A stretch of DNA of 42,883 nucleotides from Ignavibacteriales bacterium CG18_big_fil_WC_8_21_14_2_50_31_20 (GCA_002786785.1 PCUD01000005.1:2703-45585); one strand, 5' to 3'. Positions 8,092 through 17,385 are shown, counted from the stretch's first letter. A program made the numbers and translations. The notes: generated from the sequence alone by a model not told the origin.

Positions 8092-8402
8092 TGTGCCTCA
8101 AATTTATAATTTATCGAACAAGATTTTGGTCTAGCTTAGTTAAAAATCAATTTTACTTGGTACTTAATATACAAGATTAAATATAAATTGGAAAACCAAA
8201 ATGGTTTTTAATTTAGTTATGTTATCAATTGTTTAACAATTAATTCTATCCCAAATTTAAAATAAACAGAAAATACAGAATAAAAATTCCATTAATAACA
8301 ATATTTTTTTGAAAGTAGATAATTACTTATCACAAAACATTTAAAATTAAAGTAGTAAATCTGTATCTTTGAAAATTAAAAAAACAAATTAATTGGACTT
8401 TT
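8092..8402. other. Intergenic region between divergent restriction operon and purM
   Basis: These 311 bases carry no credible gene. They are very AT-rich and must hold the promoters for both directions. Visible elements are a small hairpin AAAACCA/TGGTTTT (8192-8208), a near-perfect palindrome AATTGTTTAACAATT (8227-8241) that could be an operator, and the promoter element at 8364-8371. Confidence 0.6.
8364..8371 (+). promoter_or_regulatory. Candidate Bacteroidota-type -7 element for purM
   Basis: TATCTTTG matches the TAnnTTTG -7 consensus known for Bacteroidota housekeeping promoters and lies 31 bases before the purM start. A clear upstream TTTG box is not seen at the usual distance. Confidence 0.45.
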
Positions 8403-9398
8403 ATGAGCACTTCTTATAAAGATTCTGGCGTTGATATTAAAGCTGGCGAAGAAACCGTTGACAAAATAAAGGAAATTGTTAAGTCAACTTTTAATAAAAA
8501 TGTACTTTCTGGCATTGGACATTTTGGAGCGTTTTATGAAATAGATTTTAAAAAGTATGAAAACCCGGTTCTTGTATCAAGCGTTGATGGTGTTGGCACC
8601 AAACTGAAGGTGGCTTTTATGATGGATAAGCACGACACCGTTGGTCAGGACCTTGTTAATCATTGCGTTAATGATATTGCTGTTGGTGGAGCAATTCCAC
8701 ACTATTTTATGGATTATATGGCATTTGGCAAACTTGACCCAAAAGTTGCCGAAAAAATTATGGAAGGCTTTGCAAAAGCTTGTCGTGAAAATGGTGTGGC
8801 TTTAATTGGTGGTGAAACTGCCGAAATGCCTGGTCTTTACGATGAAAAAGAGTACGATATGTCAGGAACAATAGTTGGTATTATTGAAAAAGCTAAAATT
8901 CTAAATGGTGATAAAGTAAAAAAGGGTGATATACTTGTGGGATTTCCGTCAACTGGATTGCACACAAACGGATATTCGCTTGCAAGAAAAGTGTTATTTG
9001 CCAATTATTCGGTTAACGATAAACCAGAAGGATTTGATAACAGCATTGGCGAGGAACTGCTAAAAGTTCATAAATCATATCTGAATTTAATTCAAACAAT
9101 TATTAACAAAATGGACGTTCATGCATTTTCCCATATTACCGGTGGTGGAATTTTAGGAAACACAATGCGCGTGGTACCAAATGGATTAAGCTTAAATATA
9201 GATTGGAATGCTTGGGAACTTCCACCAATTTTTAAGCTCATTAAAAATACTGGCAATATTTCTGATGAAGAAATGCGAAAAGCATTTAATCTTGGAATTG
9301 GACTTATAACAATTGTTGATAAAAATGAAGTTGAAAAATTAAAATCAATTGCCGAAGATATGAATGAAAAATATTTTGTAATTGGAAGTGTGGAGTAA
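8403..9398 (+). CDS. purM: Phosphoribosylformylglycinamidine cyclo-ligase
   Basis: The protein is 331 residues, close to the usual AIR synthetase length. It closes FGAM to 5-aminoimidazole ribonucleotide with ATP in purine synthesis. Diagnostic stretches include YKDSGVDIKAGEE, SVDGVGTKLKVA, DLVNHCVNDIAVGGA, GGETAEMPGLY, GLHTNGYSLAR and SHITGGGILGN. No other purine genes are nearby. The next gene begins 81 bases downstream in the same direction. Confidence 0.97.
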   Translation: MSTSYKDSGVDIKAGEETVDKIKEIVKSTFNKNVLSGIGHFGAFYEIDFKKYENPVLVSSVDGVGTKLKVAFMMDKHDTVGQDLVNHCVNDIAVGGAIPHYFMDYMAFGKLDPKVAEKIMEGFAKACRENGVALIGGETAEMPGLYDEKEYDMSGTIVGIIEKAKILNGDKVKKGDILVGFPSTGLHTNGYSLARKVLFANYSVNDKPEGFDNSIGEELLKVHKSYLNLIQTIINKMDVHAFSHITGGGILGNTMRVVPNGLSLNIDWNAWELPPIFKLIKNTGNISDEEMRKAFNLGIGLITIVDKNEVEKLKSIAEDMNEKYFVIGSVE

Positions 9399-9479
9399 AA
9401 ATTCAATTTCAAATTACTATTTAACTAAGTAAAATATATTTAAACTTAGAATTAACAAATTATATAAAGAAAGCTAAAT

Positions 9480-10838
9480 ATGTTTATAGATACACACACA
9501 CATCTTTTCTTTAAAAATTTTGATGAGGATAGAGCAGATGTAATACAAAATGCAATCGATTCTGGAATTAAATTTATGATAGTTCCAGGTACTGATATTG
9601 CAACTTCTAAACAAGCTGTTGAATTAGCAGAAAAATACACATCCGTTTATGCTGCTGTTGGCGTTCATCCTCACGATACAAAAGATTGGAATGATAATTT
9701 AATTGATGAATTACGCGAGCTTGCTAAACACGAAAAAGTTGTTGCAATTGGAGAAATAGGTTTAGATTATTTTTATGATTTTTCTCCAAAAGATAACCAA
9801 CATCAAGCGTTTGATAAACAAATTAAATTGGCTTTGGAACTTAATCTTCCAGTAATTATTCACAATCGTGATTCTAATGAAGATATTATGGAATTTGCCC
9901 GAAAGTATAAAAACACTCCTCTTAAAGCACAATATCATTGCTTTGCTGGATCAGTTGAAAATGCACGAGAACTTGTTGAAATGGGACATTTTATTTCGTT
10001 TACTGGAAATATTACATTTAAAAAAGCAAATTCAATTCGTGAAGTTATTTCAAAAGTAAGCATCGAAAACATATTATTGGAAACCGATTCTCCATTTCTT
10101 ACTCCAGAACCATACCGTGGAAAGAGGAATGAGCCTAAAAATATTCCAATAATAGCACAAGTTATTGCCGAAACTCAGCATCTTAGAGTTGAAGATGTTG
10201 CAAGAACAACTTCCTGGAATGCCTATAAACTTTTTGGAATAGGGGAGAAAATGAAACTTAGTTTTACGTACCAAATTGGCGAATCACTTTATATAAATGT
10301 AACCAACCGCTGCAACTCCGATTGTATTTTTTGCGACAGAAAAGGCGATGCCGTAATAAATGGATATAGTCTTAAAATGACAAAAGCCCAAGAACCTGAA
10401 GCTGAAACATATATTTCAGAAATTGGCGACCCCAAAAAATATAAAGAAATTGTTTTTTGTGGCTATGGCGAGCCAACTATTAGATGGGATGTTGTAAAAC
10501 AAATTGCAAAATATGTAAAAGTAAATGGTGGTAAAACTCGTATGAATAGTGATGGACACGGCAATTTTATTAACAAACGTGATATAACTCCCGAGTTAAA
10601 GGGAGTTATTGATACAATTTCTATAAGTTTAAATTCCACTGACAAAACTCAATATGCCAAACTAATGCGCGTTGATGAAAGTCTGCACGCCGAGATGATT
10701 GATTTTGCAAAAAAGGCTAAGGAATTTACTAACGTGGTTATGTCAATTGTTGGCTTAAGTTCGGTGGATACCGAAAATGCAAAACAATTTGTCAAAAATG
10801 AAATTGGAGTTTCTTTTAGAGAACGGGAGTATTTCTGA
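9480..10838 (+). CDS. TatD family hydrolase fused to TatD-linked radical SAM domain
   Basis: The protein is 452 residues in two parts. Residues 1-256 are a complete TatD metal-dependent hydrolase: DTHTHLF (H6, H8), GEIGLDY, VIIHNRDS, YHCFAG and ETDSPFLTP supply the metal ligands. Residues 258-452 are a short radical SAM domain with VTNRCNSDCIFCDR (Cx3Cx2C cluster motif) and GYGEPT, matching the family normally encoded as a separate gene next to tatD (TIGR04038 as I recall). Stand-alone versions are about 195 residues and begin exactly at the internal M258, which still has its own ribosome binding site. TatD proteins act as 3'-5' exonucleases or D-aminoacyl hydrolases; the radical SAM reaction is unknown. 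It overlaps dacB by one base. Confidence 0.92.
   Translation: MFIDTHTHLFFKNFDEDRADVIQNAIDSGIKFMIVPGTDIATSKQAVELAEKYTSVYAAVGVHPHDTKDWNDNLIDELRELAKHEKVVAIGEIGLDYFYDFSPKDNQHQAFDKQIKLALELNLPVIIHNRDSNEDIMEFARKYKNTPLKAQYHCFAGSVENARELVEMGHFISFTGNITFKKANSIREVISKVSIENILLETDSPFLTPEPYRGKRNEPKNIPIIAQVIAETQHLRVEDVARTTSWNAYKLFGIGEKMKLSFTYQIGESLYINVTNRCNSDCIFCDRKGDAVINGYSLKMTKAQEPEAETYISEIGDPKKYKEIVFCGYGEPTIRWDVVKQIAKYVKVNGGKTRMNSDGHGNFINKRDITPELKGVIDTISISLNSTDKTQYAKLMRVDESLHAEMIDFAKKAKEFTNVVMSIVGLSSVDTENAKQFVKNEIGVSFREREYF
10241..10253 (+). promoter_or_regulatory. Internal ribosome binding site and possible second start in the TatD-radical SAM gene
   Basis: AGGGGAG at 10241-10247 lies 3 bases before the ATG at 10251-10253, which begins the radical SAM half (MKLSFTYQIGESLY). 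It is among the better Shine-Dalgarno sequences in the window. It may allow separate synthesis of the radical SAM protein or be a relic of two genes that merged. Confidence 0.5.
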
Positions 10839-12259
10839 TGAAAAACATTTTTGTGTTTTGCTTAATTTTATTTCAAACTTTTTCTTTAGCACAAGAAAAA
10901 CAGTTTACAACAGCCGATGAGTTATCATATCTTTTGAAAGACCCATTTTTTAGCAGGTGTCAAATTTCAATTGATGCTTATAATATTTCCCAAAAGGAGA
11001 TTATATTTAGGCACAACGAAAAGCTATTATTTCATCCCGCATCTAATATGAAATTAATTACTACTTCTACTGCGCTTCTATTTCTTGGACCAGAATATAA
11101 TTTTACAACTCAAGTAAAATATGATGGTGAAATTAATGATGGTGTGTTGAATGGAAATCTATATTTTGTTGGCGGCTTTGACCCAGATTTTACTTCTGAA
11201 GATTTAGATACTTTAATTTCCAAAATAAAAGAAGAAGGCATAAATAAAATTAATGGTAATTTATACACCGATATCTCAAATATGGATTCATTGGAATGGG
11301 GATTGGGCTGGATGTGGGACGATGATCCTTCGTTAGATTTTCCACACTTGACTCCATTGCCTATTAATAAAACTGTAGTGAAAGTTGCCATTGAGCCATC
11401 ATTTATTGGACAAAAAGCTAAACTTAAATTAATTCCTGAATCAAATTATTTTAAGTTTGTAAACAACATTGTTACAGTGGATAATGATACCACCGATTTA
11501 TTGATTTCTCGCGATTGGATAAATGATAGTGACTCACTGATTTTTGAAGGTGGATTGTTTTTTGAGGCTGAACCTGATACTGTAAACATCAATATTAAAA
11601 ATACAAATCAATATTTTTTGCATTTAGCAAAAGAAACATTGTTAAAAAATGAAATTGCATTTAATGGAAAATGTGGCATAAAAATTATTCCAGAAAATTC
11701 ATTACCAATTGCTTCAAAGCACCGTTTATATAAAAATGTAATAATAAATTTAAACAAGGATAGCGATAATCTTGGTGCTGAAATGAGCTTAAGAGCATTA
11801 GCTTTTGATAAATATGGCAAATATGCTTCTGCGCAAAAAGGAATTGAATTAATTGATAGTCTTATTACTGAAGTTGGATTAAATCCTGAAGATTATAGAT
11901 TAGTAGATGGCTCTGGTGTGTCGCATTACAACTTGGTATCTTCTGAGTTGCTTAACGAAATTTTGATTTATATGCATCAATATCACCCTGAATTATTTCA
12001 AATTCTTTATCACTCATTTCCAATTGCAGGTGTTGACGGAACCCTTAAAAGTAGGATGAAAGCTGGCAAAGCTTTTAATAACGTGCACGCAAAAACTGGG
12101 ACATTAAGTGGCGTAAGTTCGCTTTCGGGATATTTAAAAGCTAAAAATGGTGACCTTATTTCATTTTCAATTAACACACAGAATTATATTGGAAGCGCAA
12201 GAAAGGCACAAAATTTTCAAGATAAAATTTGTGAAATTCTTTCAAATATGGAGGAATAA
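10838..12259 (+). CDS. dacB: D-alanyl-D-alanine carboxypeptidase/endopeptidase (PBP4 type)
   Basis: This 473-residue secreted or periplasmic penicillin-binding protein starts with a signal peptide ending FSLAQ. The three serine-peptidase motifs are present: SNMK (S69-K72), SDN (309-311) and KTG (419-421, in HAKTGTLSGVSS). A large insertion between the first two motifs is typical of PBP4 (peptidase family S13). It trims or cleaves D-Ala cross-links in peptidoglycan. The ATG overlaps the TGA of the TatD fusion by one base, and its TAA overlaps the prmA ATG, implying coupled translation across three functionally unrelated genes. Confidence 0.94.
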   Translation: MKNIFVFCLILFQTFSLAQEKQFTTADELSYLLKDPFFSRCQISIDAYNISQKEIIFRHNEKLLFHPASNMKLITTSTALLFLGPEYNFTTQVKYDGEINDGVLNGNLYFVGGFDPDFTSEDLDTLISKIKEEGINKINGNLYTDISNMDSLEWGLGWMWDDDPSLDFPHLTPLPINKTVVKVAIEPSFIGQKAKLKLIPESNYFKFVNNIVTVDNDTTDLLISRDWINDSDSLIFEGGLFFEAEPDTVNINIKNTNQYFLHLAKETLLKNEIAFNGKCGIKIIPENSLPIASKHRLYKNVIINLNKDSDNLGAEMSLRALAFDKYGKYASAQKGIELIDSLITEVGLNPEDYRLVDGSGVSHYNLVSSELLNEILIYMHQYHPELFQILYHSFPIAGVDGTLKSRMKAGKAFNNVHAKTGTLSGVSSLSGYLKAKNGDLISFSINTQNYIGSARKAQNFQDKICEILSNMEE

Positions 12260-13110
12260 TGAAGACGCACAAACAATTTAATATTTCTACTTCTCCATAT
12301 AATGTTGATTTACTAAGCGGTATTCTTTGGCAGTTGGATATTGAAGGTATTAATGAGGACGATAATTCTCTAATTATTTTTGCTAAAGAAGAAAGTAATG
12401 TTTCAAAATCAGAAGTTGAATCACTCCTTTCAAAAATGCGATTCGAAAACTTGATAGAAAGTTTTGCCGTGATAGAAAGCAATATTGAAGAAGTAAATTG
12501 GAATGAAGAATGGGAAAAGAAAATAAATGTAATTGAAGTAAGTGATAAAATTGTAATAAAGCCAACATTTAGAGAATACTCACCAAAAGCAAATCAGCTT
12601 GTAATTACCATTGACCCCAAAATGTCGTTTGGAACAGGCGAACATGAAACAACAAAATTAGTTTTACAACTACTTGATAAGCACATTAATAATTCAAAAA
12701 GAGTTTTGGATGTTGGCAGTGGAACAGGTGTTCTTGGAATTGCAGCCTCTCTTCTTGGAGCTGAACATGTTGTTGGAATTGACAACGATGAATGGTGCAT
12801 CGAAAATGGAATTGAAAATATTGAACTAAATAATGTGCAATCAAAAGTTGAAGTTCGTCTTGCAGAAATTGACAAAGTAAAAGATGAACCTTTTGATTTA
12901 ATTTTGGCAAATATTAACAGACATATTTTAATCGATATTTCAAAATCGATAATGCTGCTTTCAAAAAGTAATGGCATATTAATATTATCGGGATTGCTTT
13001 ACACAGATCGAGAAGATATTCTTAAACTTTATTCTGGAATTGGATTTAATTTAGTTGATGAAAAACGCATGGGCGAATGGATTGCTTTGGTTTTTATCAA
13101 TCAAAAGTAG
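12259..13110 (+). CDS. prmA: Ribosomal protein L11 methyltransferase
   Basis: This 283-residue AdoMet methyltransferase trimethylates ribosomal protein L11. It shows an N-terminal L11-binding region with VNWNEEWEKK, then DPKMSFGTGEHETTKL, the AdoMet loop LDVGSGTGVLGIAA and the LANINRHIL catalytic region. A strong GGAGG inside the end of dacB precedes its ATG (overlap TAATG). A hairpin terminator follows 42 bases after the stop. Confidence 0.95.
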   Translation: MKTHKQFNISTSPYNVDLLSGILWQLDIEGINEDDNSLIIFAKEESNVSKSEVESLLSKMRFENLIESFAVIESNIEEVNWNEEWEKKINVIEVSDKIVIKPTFREYSPKANQLVITIDPKMSFGTGEHETTKLVLQLLDKHINNSKRVLDVGSGTGVLGIAASLLGAEHVVGIDNDEWCIENGIENIELNNVQSKVEVRLAEIDKVKDEPFDLILANINRHILIDISKSIMLLSKSNGILILSGLLYTDREDILKLYSGIGFNLVDEKRMGEWIALVFINQK

Positions 13111-13151
13111 AATTCAGTCAGCTTATATTTAAATGTTAAATGATTGTAATT

Positions 13152-13194
13152 AAAAACATTAGCAAAATGATAATTAAATTTCGCTAATGTTTTT
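13152..13194. terminator. Bidirectional terminator between prmA and MarR gene
   Basis: AAAAACATTAGC (13152-13163) is perfectly complementary to GCTAATGTTTTT (13183-13194), and pairing continues inward after one mismatch. A-rich and T-rich flanks on both sides suit termination in both directions for these convergent genes. Confidence 0.75.
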
Positions 13195-13206
13195 AAAGAA
13201 TAGATT

Positions 13207-13635
13207 TTAATTATGTAGTTTTGACAATAATTCAACAAGGGTTTTCTTTTCATCTTCTGTTAAATTTTTTGTTTCCTCTTCCATCGATTTTAAATAGATT
13301 GGGGTTAATTTTTTAACAACATTTTTGCCTTCTTTTGTTAACTGAGCATTTATAATTCTTCTATCGTTAGTAGACGGAATGCGTTCTGCATAATTTCTTT
13401 TTTGTAAATTATCCATTACACAAGTAATATTTGCTCCTGTAACATTCAACTGCTTGCTAATGTGGTTTAGTGGCATTGCCCCATTTTCATATAATGAGGA
13501 TAAGACGCTGAATTGGGGATTTGTTAAATTCAAATGTGCTATTCTTTTAGCATGTGATTTGTCTATATACTCAAAAGTGTTTGTTAATTCCCTCCATAAT
13601 TCAAGCGACAAATTGCTTCCTGTTTTTGTTGACAT
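13207..13635 (-). CDS. MarR family transcriptional regulator
   Basis: This 142-residue winged-helix regulator has LTNPQFSVLSSLYENGAMPLN leading into the recognition helix region VTGANITCVMDNLQKRNYAER, then the wing PSTNDRRIINAQLTKEG and C-terminal dimerisation helices. Its start is preceded by AAGGA. MarR proteins usually repress their own gene and neighbours and respond to small phenolic or oxidative ligands. No efflux pump or oxidoreductase sits beside it, so its target is not evident. A palindrome upstream (13667-13681) is a candidate own operator. Confidence 0.92.
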   Translation of the reverse strand: MSTKTGSNLSLELWRELTNTFEYIDKSHAKRIAHLNLTNPQFSVLSSLYENGAMPLNHISKQLNVTGANITCVMDNLQKRNYAERIPSTNDRRIINAQLTKEGKNVVKKLTPIYLKSMEEETKNLTEDEKKTLVELLSKLHN

Positions 13636-13666
13636 TTTTTTCCTTTAATAATTAAAAATAAAAATA

Positions 13667-13681
13667 TGTATGATTTATACA
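13667..13681. promoter_or_regulatory. Candidate MarR operator
   Basis: TGTAT-GATTT-ATACA is a perfect palindrome with a 5-base spacer 31 bases upstream of the MarR start, where an autorepressor would bind. A second palindrome AGTATTT-ATTA-AAATACT lies at 13732-13749. Both are short and AT-rich, so chance occurrence is possible. Confidence 0.35.
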
Positions 13682-13853
13682 AAAACTATACCAGTTGAAA
13701 TATTTTGTAGTTGTTGTAATATGCCCTCCAAAGTATTTATTAAAATACTATAAACCAAACCTTATACAAGGTTATTCTGATAAATACGAATTAAAATTAT
13801 AACCAATAGGTAAAATTTACTTTTTTAACAGAAAATATTACTACTGTTAAATA

Positions 13854-14318
13854 TTACTTTTTACTTAATTTCATAATTTCATTAAACTCGTTTTTATCTA
13901 TTGGCATTACGGATAAACGATTTCCTCTTTGAACTAACTTCATATTTTGCAGTTTTGAATTACCTTTAATTTCATCTAATGCAACAGGTCGTATAAACTT
14001 TTCGATAATTTTAATATCAACCATTATCCATGTTGGGCTATCTATTTTGCTTTTGGGGTCAAAGTGCTTATCCTCCGGATCAAACGCTGAAAAATCTGGA
14101 TAGCCTTCTTTTGCAACTTCACAAACACCAACTACTGCTATAGGCTCTGCGTTGCTATGATAAAACAGTACTTTGTCGCCAAGTTTCATTTCGTCACGCA
14201 TATAATTTCGTGCTTGATAATTTCTAACTCCATCCCAATGTGTTATTTTATCATGCATTAAATCATCTATTGAATATGCACTAGGTTCAGATTTTACCAA
14301 CCAATATTTTGCTGCCAT
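13854..14318 (-). CDS. EVE domain protein
   Basis: This 154-residue protein consists of a single EVE domain (PUA-like fold). KYWLVKSEPSAYSIDDL opens it, followed by WDGVRNYQARNYMRDEMKLGD, VLFYHSNAEPIAVVGV and a hydrophobic PTWIMVDI strand. EVE domains bind modified bases in DNA or RNA, and similar stand-alone proteins are widespread in Bacteroidota. GAGGAAA precedes the start. No modification enzyme is adjacent; the restriction-modification operon lies 6 kb away. Confidence 0.93.
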   Translation of the reverse strand: MAAKYWLVKSEPSAYSIDDLMHDKITHWDGVRNYQARNYMRDEMKLGDKVLFYHSNAEPIAVVGVCEVAKEGYPDFSAFDPEDKHFDPKSKIDSPTWIMVDIKIIEKFIRPVALDEIKGNSKLQNMKLVQRGNRLSVMPIDKNEFNEIMKLSKK

Positions 14319-14414
14319 AACTATTTCCTCGCTATATTTTCTTTAAAACACAAAGTTATAAAAAATTGTAAATTGTATTTGTAAATAAAACAAATAATTG
14401 ATTAAAGATTTTAT

Positions 14415-14951
14415 ATGACTCAAAAAAATTCAACTACCAAAAAGCTTTATGCAAAAATTGTAAGTGGAATAATTATAGTTGCTTTTTTATTATTCCTTGT
14501 TTTTTTTAACTTACCACAAAAAAATAAAAGTGAAAAGAATAACGTGACTAAATCAACTATAAAATTTCAGAAAGATGGTGAACTTACTTTCCAATCTTCA
14601 AATGGGAAATATATTTCAACGATTGATATTGAAATTGCCGATGATGATGATAAGAGAACAAAAGGATTAATGGACAGGCTATCAATGGTGGAAAATCAAG
14701 GGATGCTGTTTTTGTTTCCTTATGAATCCATCCAATCATTTTGGATGAAGAATACAGTAATTTCATTGGATTTACTATTTGTTAATAGAAATAATGAAAT
14801 AGTAACTATTCATAAAAATGCAATTCCTTTTGATACAAGTCATTACCCATCAACAAAACCTGCATCGCAAGTTGTGGAAGTAATTGCAGGTTATACCGAT
14901 CTATATAAAATAAATGTTGGTGACAAAATTGTGTGGCGAAGACATCAATAA
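14415..14951 (+). CDS. DUF192 family exported or membrane-anchored protein
   Basis: The 178-residue protein begins with an N-terminal transmembrane segment (about residues 15-35, VSGIIIVAFLLFLVFFNL), a Lys-rich linker, then a DUF192 domain: KRTKGLMDRLSM, GMLFLFPYESIQSFWMKNT and ISLDLLFVNRNNEIV followed by VVEVIAG. The segment is longer than a typical cleavable signal and has no obvious cleavage site, so anchoring is likely. The function of DUF192 is unknown. Confidence 0.92.
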   Translation: MTQKNSTTKKLYAKIVSGIIIVAFLLFLVFFNLPQKNKSEKNNVTKSTIKFQKDGELTFQSSNGKYISTIDIEIADDDDKRTKGLMDRLSMVENQGMLFLFPYESIQSFWMKNTVISLDLLFVNRNNEIVTIHKNAIPFDTSHYPSTKPASQVVEVIAGYTDLYKINVGDKIVWRRHQ

Positions 14952-15053
14952 AAACATGTTAATTGCTAATTGTTAAAATCAATTTTTTGCATTTTAACTA
15001 TTTAATAATTTTAATTTGTTTTAGAAAAGAATATAATTTAATAGTTTTTAATT

Positions 15054-16331
15054 ATGGAAAATAATTTTTATAAAGATTTTGATTTTGAACGCATTTCACA
15101 AAGCGTACGTGAGGAAGATTACAGAACTCCTTTCCAAATTGATCGTGATAGGTTAATTCATTCGTCAGAATTTAGAAGACTACAAGGTAAAACTCAAGTG
15201 TTTTTGCCAGGTGAAAACGATTACTATAGAACGAGGTTAACTCACTCAATTGAAGTTTCTCAAATTGGTAGATCAATTACAAATTACATTACTAAAAAAT
15301 ATCCTATTTTTTTTAGTGATTCATATTTTATTGATCAAGATTTAGTTGAATCTGCTTGTCTTGCTCACGATTTGGGGCATCCCCCTTTTGGGCACGCTGG
15401 AGAAAGAACCTTAAATAATTTAATGAAAGATTATGGTGGATTTGAAGGAAATGCTCAAACTCTTAGGTTAATCTGTGACACTTTTTATACAATTGGTGAA
15501 AGCCGAAGAGGAATGAAACCAACTCGTGCTTTTGTTGATGCAATATTAAAATATAAATCAATCCACTCAAAATTTAATAGTCCAAAGAACCATTTTGTTT
15601 ATAATTATCAACAAGAATACATAAATTTTGTATTTGGTAATAACAGTTTACCAGAACCACTAAATAATACCAATGCATTAAATAATTTTAAGAGTATTGA
15701 ATGCCAAATTATGGATTGGGCTGATGATACGGCTTATGCAGTTAATGATTTAGTTGATTCAATTTCTGGTGGATTTATAAATATTGCAAAATTGCAAAAA
15801 TGGAGAAAAGTAAATGCTGATTCATTAACCGAGCAAAAAATTGAATCGCTTAACAAAATTGAAAAATGGATTAAAGAAGACACGTATAAGTCCAAATTTG
15901 GCAGCGAAATTGGTAAATTTATCCTTGCTTGTAAACTTGAGGAGCGAGAATCATTTATGGACAAGTTAACAAATCGCTATAAATATTTGCTTACTGTTGA
16001 TGAAGATAGTTTTCAACGAATTGAAATGTATAAAAAAATTGCTGTCGATTTAGTGTTTCGTTCGCCACAACTTCATCAAATGGAGTTTAAAGGCAATAAT
16101 ATGATTACTAAAATGTTTAATGTGTTTGCCGAAAATTATATAAATGAAATTACTGGAATTGAGCTTCTTCCAAATTTTACAAATAATTTAATTAAGCAAG
16201 AAAACACTAAAAATGGAAGAGCAAGGTTAGTTTGCGATTATTTAGCTGGCATGACTGACGCATTCGCATTAACAAATTATAAAAGACTATTTGACCCAGA
16301 TTATAGTTCTATTGCAGATATATTTAAATAA
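15054..16331 (+). CDS. dgt: dNTP triphosphohydrolase (dGTPase-like HD protein)
   Basis: The 425-residue HD-superfamily enzyme would cleave dNTPs to deoxynucleosides and triphosphate. The N-terminal DYRTPFQIDRDRLIHSSEFRRLQGKTQVF and the HD residues RLTHSIEVSQ and CLAHDLGHPPFGHAGE are clear, followed by EGNAQTLRL and a second conserved Asp region MDWADDTAYAVND. It may control nucleotide pools or restrict phage DNA synthesis; the sequence alone cannot tell which. Confidence 0.93.
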   Translation: MENNFYKDFDFERISQSVREEDYRTPFQIDRDRLIHSSEFRRLQGKTQVFLPGENDYYRTRLTHSIEVSQIGRSITNYITKKYPIFFSDSYFIDQDLVESACLAHDLGHPPFGHAGERTLNNLMKDYGGFEGNAQTLRLICDTFYTIGESRRGMKPTRAFVDAILKYKSIHSKFNSPKNHFVYNYQQEYINFVFGNNSLPEPLNNTNALNNFKSIECQIMDWADDTAYAVNDLVDSISGGFINIAKLQKWRKVNADSLTEQKIESLNKIEKWIKEDTYKSKFGSEIGKFILACKLEERESFMDKLTNRYKYLLTVDEDSFQRIEMYKKIAVDLVFRSPQLHQMEFKGNNMITKMFNVFAENYINEITGIELLPNFTNNLIKQENTKNGRARLVCDYLAGMTDAFALTNYKRLFDPDYSSIADIFK

Positions 16332-16382
16332 AACGTAGCACAGAGTAGTATTATTTACAAAATGAATGAAAGGCATACATAA

Positions 16383-16721
16383 ATGTTAAGTCCACAAAAA
16401 ATTAAAAAAAATGATCAAGAATCAATTACAATAACTTGGAAAGATGGAAGAGTTCATACAATTCCGTTAAAATTTTTACGTGATGAATCACCTGATGCAG
16501 GTAATAAAGGCGAAACAATACTTTGGACACATTACAAACCTGAACCACAAGGACCAGATAAACCCGGGAAATATGAAGTTAATAACATTAAAGTTGTTGG
16601 AAGTTATGCAATTCAAATAACATGGGGAGATAATTACGACCATGGAATTTATACTTGGGATTTGCTCGAAAAATGGGGTGAGTTTTGGGAAATGAAAAAC
16701 GAATTAAATAAGGAAAATTAG
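16383..16721 (+). CDS. DUF971 domain protein
   Basis: This 112-residue single-domain protein shows SITITWKDGRVHTIPLKFLRDE, then SYAIQITWGDNYDHGIYTW and LLEKWGE. This is the small domain also found at the N-terminus of gamma-butyrobetaine hydroxylases and in some iron-sulfur cluster carrier (Mrp/ApbC) proteins. An insertion after residue 35 with GETILWTHYKPEPQGP is usual in Bacteroidota and Ignavibacteria versions. It follows dgt by 51 bases and may share its transcript. Function unknown. Confidence 0.9.
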   Translation: MLSPQKIKKNDQESITITWKDGRVHTIPLKFLRDESPDAGNKGETILWTHYKPEPQGPDKPGKYEVNNIKVVGSYAIQITWGDNYDHGIYTWDLLEKWGEFWEMKNELNKEN

Positions 16722-16756
16722 TATTTAATTGATTGCAAAAACAGTTTCAAATTAAA

Positions 16757-17155
16757 TTATACCCAGTTTAATACAGTTAATTGTTTAATTCTTCTAAATT
16801 CTTGCTCATTATTTGTAACTAAACTATAATCAAGCGAAAGCGCATGAGCCGCAATTAGCATATCATTTGAGCCGATTATATTACCGGATTTCTCCAATTC
16901 TGCTCTAATTTCGCCATATTTTATTGCAGCATTTTCGTCATAAGGTAAAATTTTAATTGTTGAAAGAAATCCTAAAAATGCGATAATATTTTTTTCAACA
17001 AATTTGCTTTTATAAATTCCGTACCAAATTTCTGAAGCTGTAATTGAAGAAATAAATACATTTTCTGGAGGAATTGATTCTAAATTTTGTTTAACAGAAG
17101 TTGGTTTATTGTTAATAAGATAAATACAAATATTTGTATCAAGCATATATTTCAT
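16757..17155 (-). CDS. vapC: VapC-type PIN-domain ribonuclease toxin
   Basis: This 132-residue PIN protein has MLDTNICIYLINNKP (catalytic D4), ITASEIWYGIYKS (second acidic residue), NDMLIAAHALS (third Asp) and LVTNNEQEFRRI. Members cleave tRNA or rRNA when freed from antitoxin. It starts inside the 3' end of the antitoxin gene (4-base ATGA overlap), the standard arrangement. All four acidic positions look intact, so it should be active. Confidence 0.93.
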   Translation of the reverse strand: MKYMLDTNICIYLINNKPTSVKQNLESIPPENVFISSITASEIWYGIYKSKFVEKNIIAFLGFLSTIKILPYDENAAIKYGEIRAELEKSGNIIGSNDMLIAAHALSLDYSLVTNNEQEFRRIKQLTVLNWV

Positions 17156-17385
17156 TGAAATATATCCCCACGTTCTTGAATTTCGGGCTGATTTCTTTCT
17201 ATCATAAAATCATCCGAAAATTGTTCTAAGCTATTAAAAAAATTACTCCAACCGTGTTTTGGGGGGAAAATTACAATTGCATCTCCAATTTTGGAAATAT
17301 TTGCTACATTTCCATCCAAACGGTATTTTTTTGGCAATCTTATTGCTTGACTGTTTCCACTTTGAAATATTTTTACTGTTTCCAT
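17152..17385 (-). CDS. vapB: VapB-type AbrB/SpoVT-fold antitoxin
   Basis: This 77-residue protein has an N-terminal swapped-hairpin DNA-binding domain (VKIFQSGNSQAIRLPKKYR, NISKIGDAIVIFPP) and a C-terminal acidic tail that would wrap the toxin. It neutralises VapC and autoregulates the pair. A 9-base direct repeat immediately upstream (17398-17419) is a likely binding site. Confidence 0.92.
   Translation of the reverse strand: METVKIFQSGNSQAIRLPKKYRLDGNVANISKIGDAIVIFPPKHGWSNFFNSLEQFSDDFMIERNQPEIQERGDIFQ

Noticed and set aside
12594-12977. 127-codon open frame antisense to prmA
   Set aside because: It is Ser/Ile-rich antisense noise over a clearly conserved gene, with no ribosome site or recognisable domain. 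The same applies to open frames opposite purM, the antiporter and thrC.
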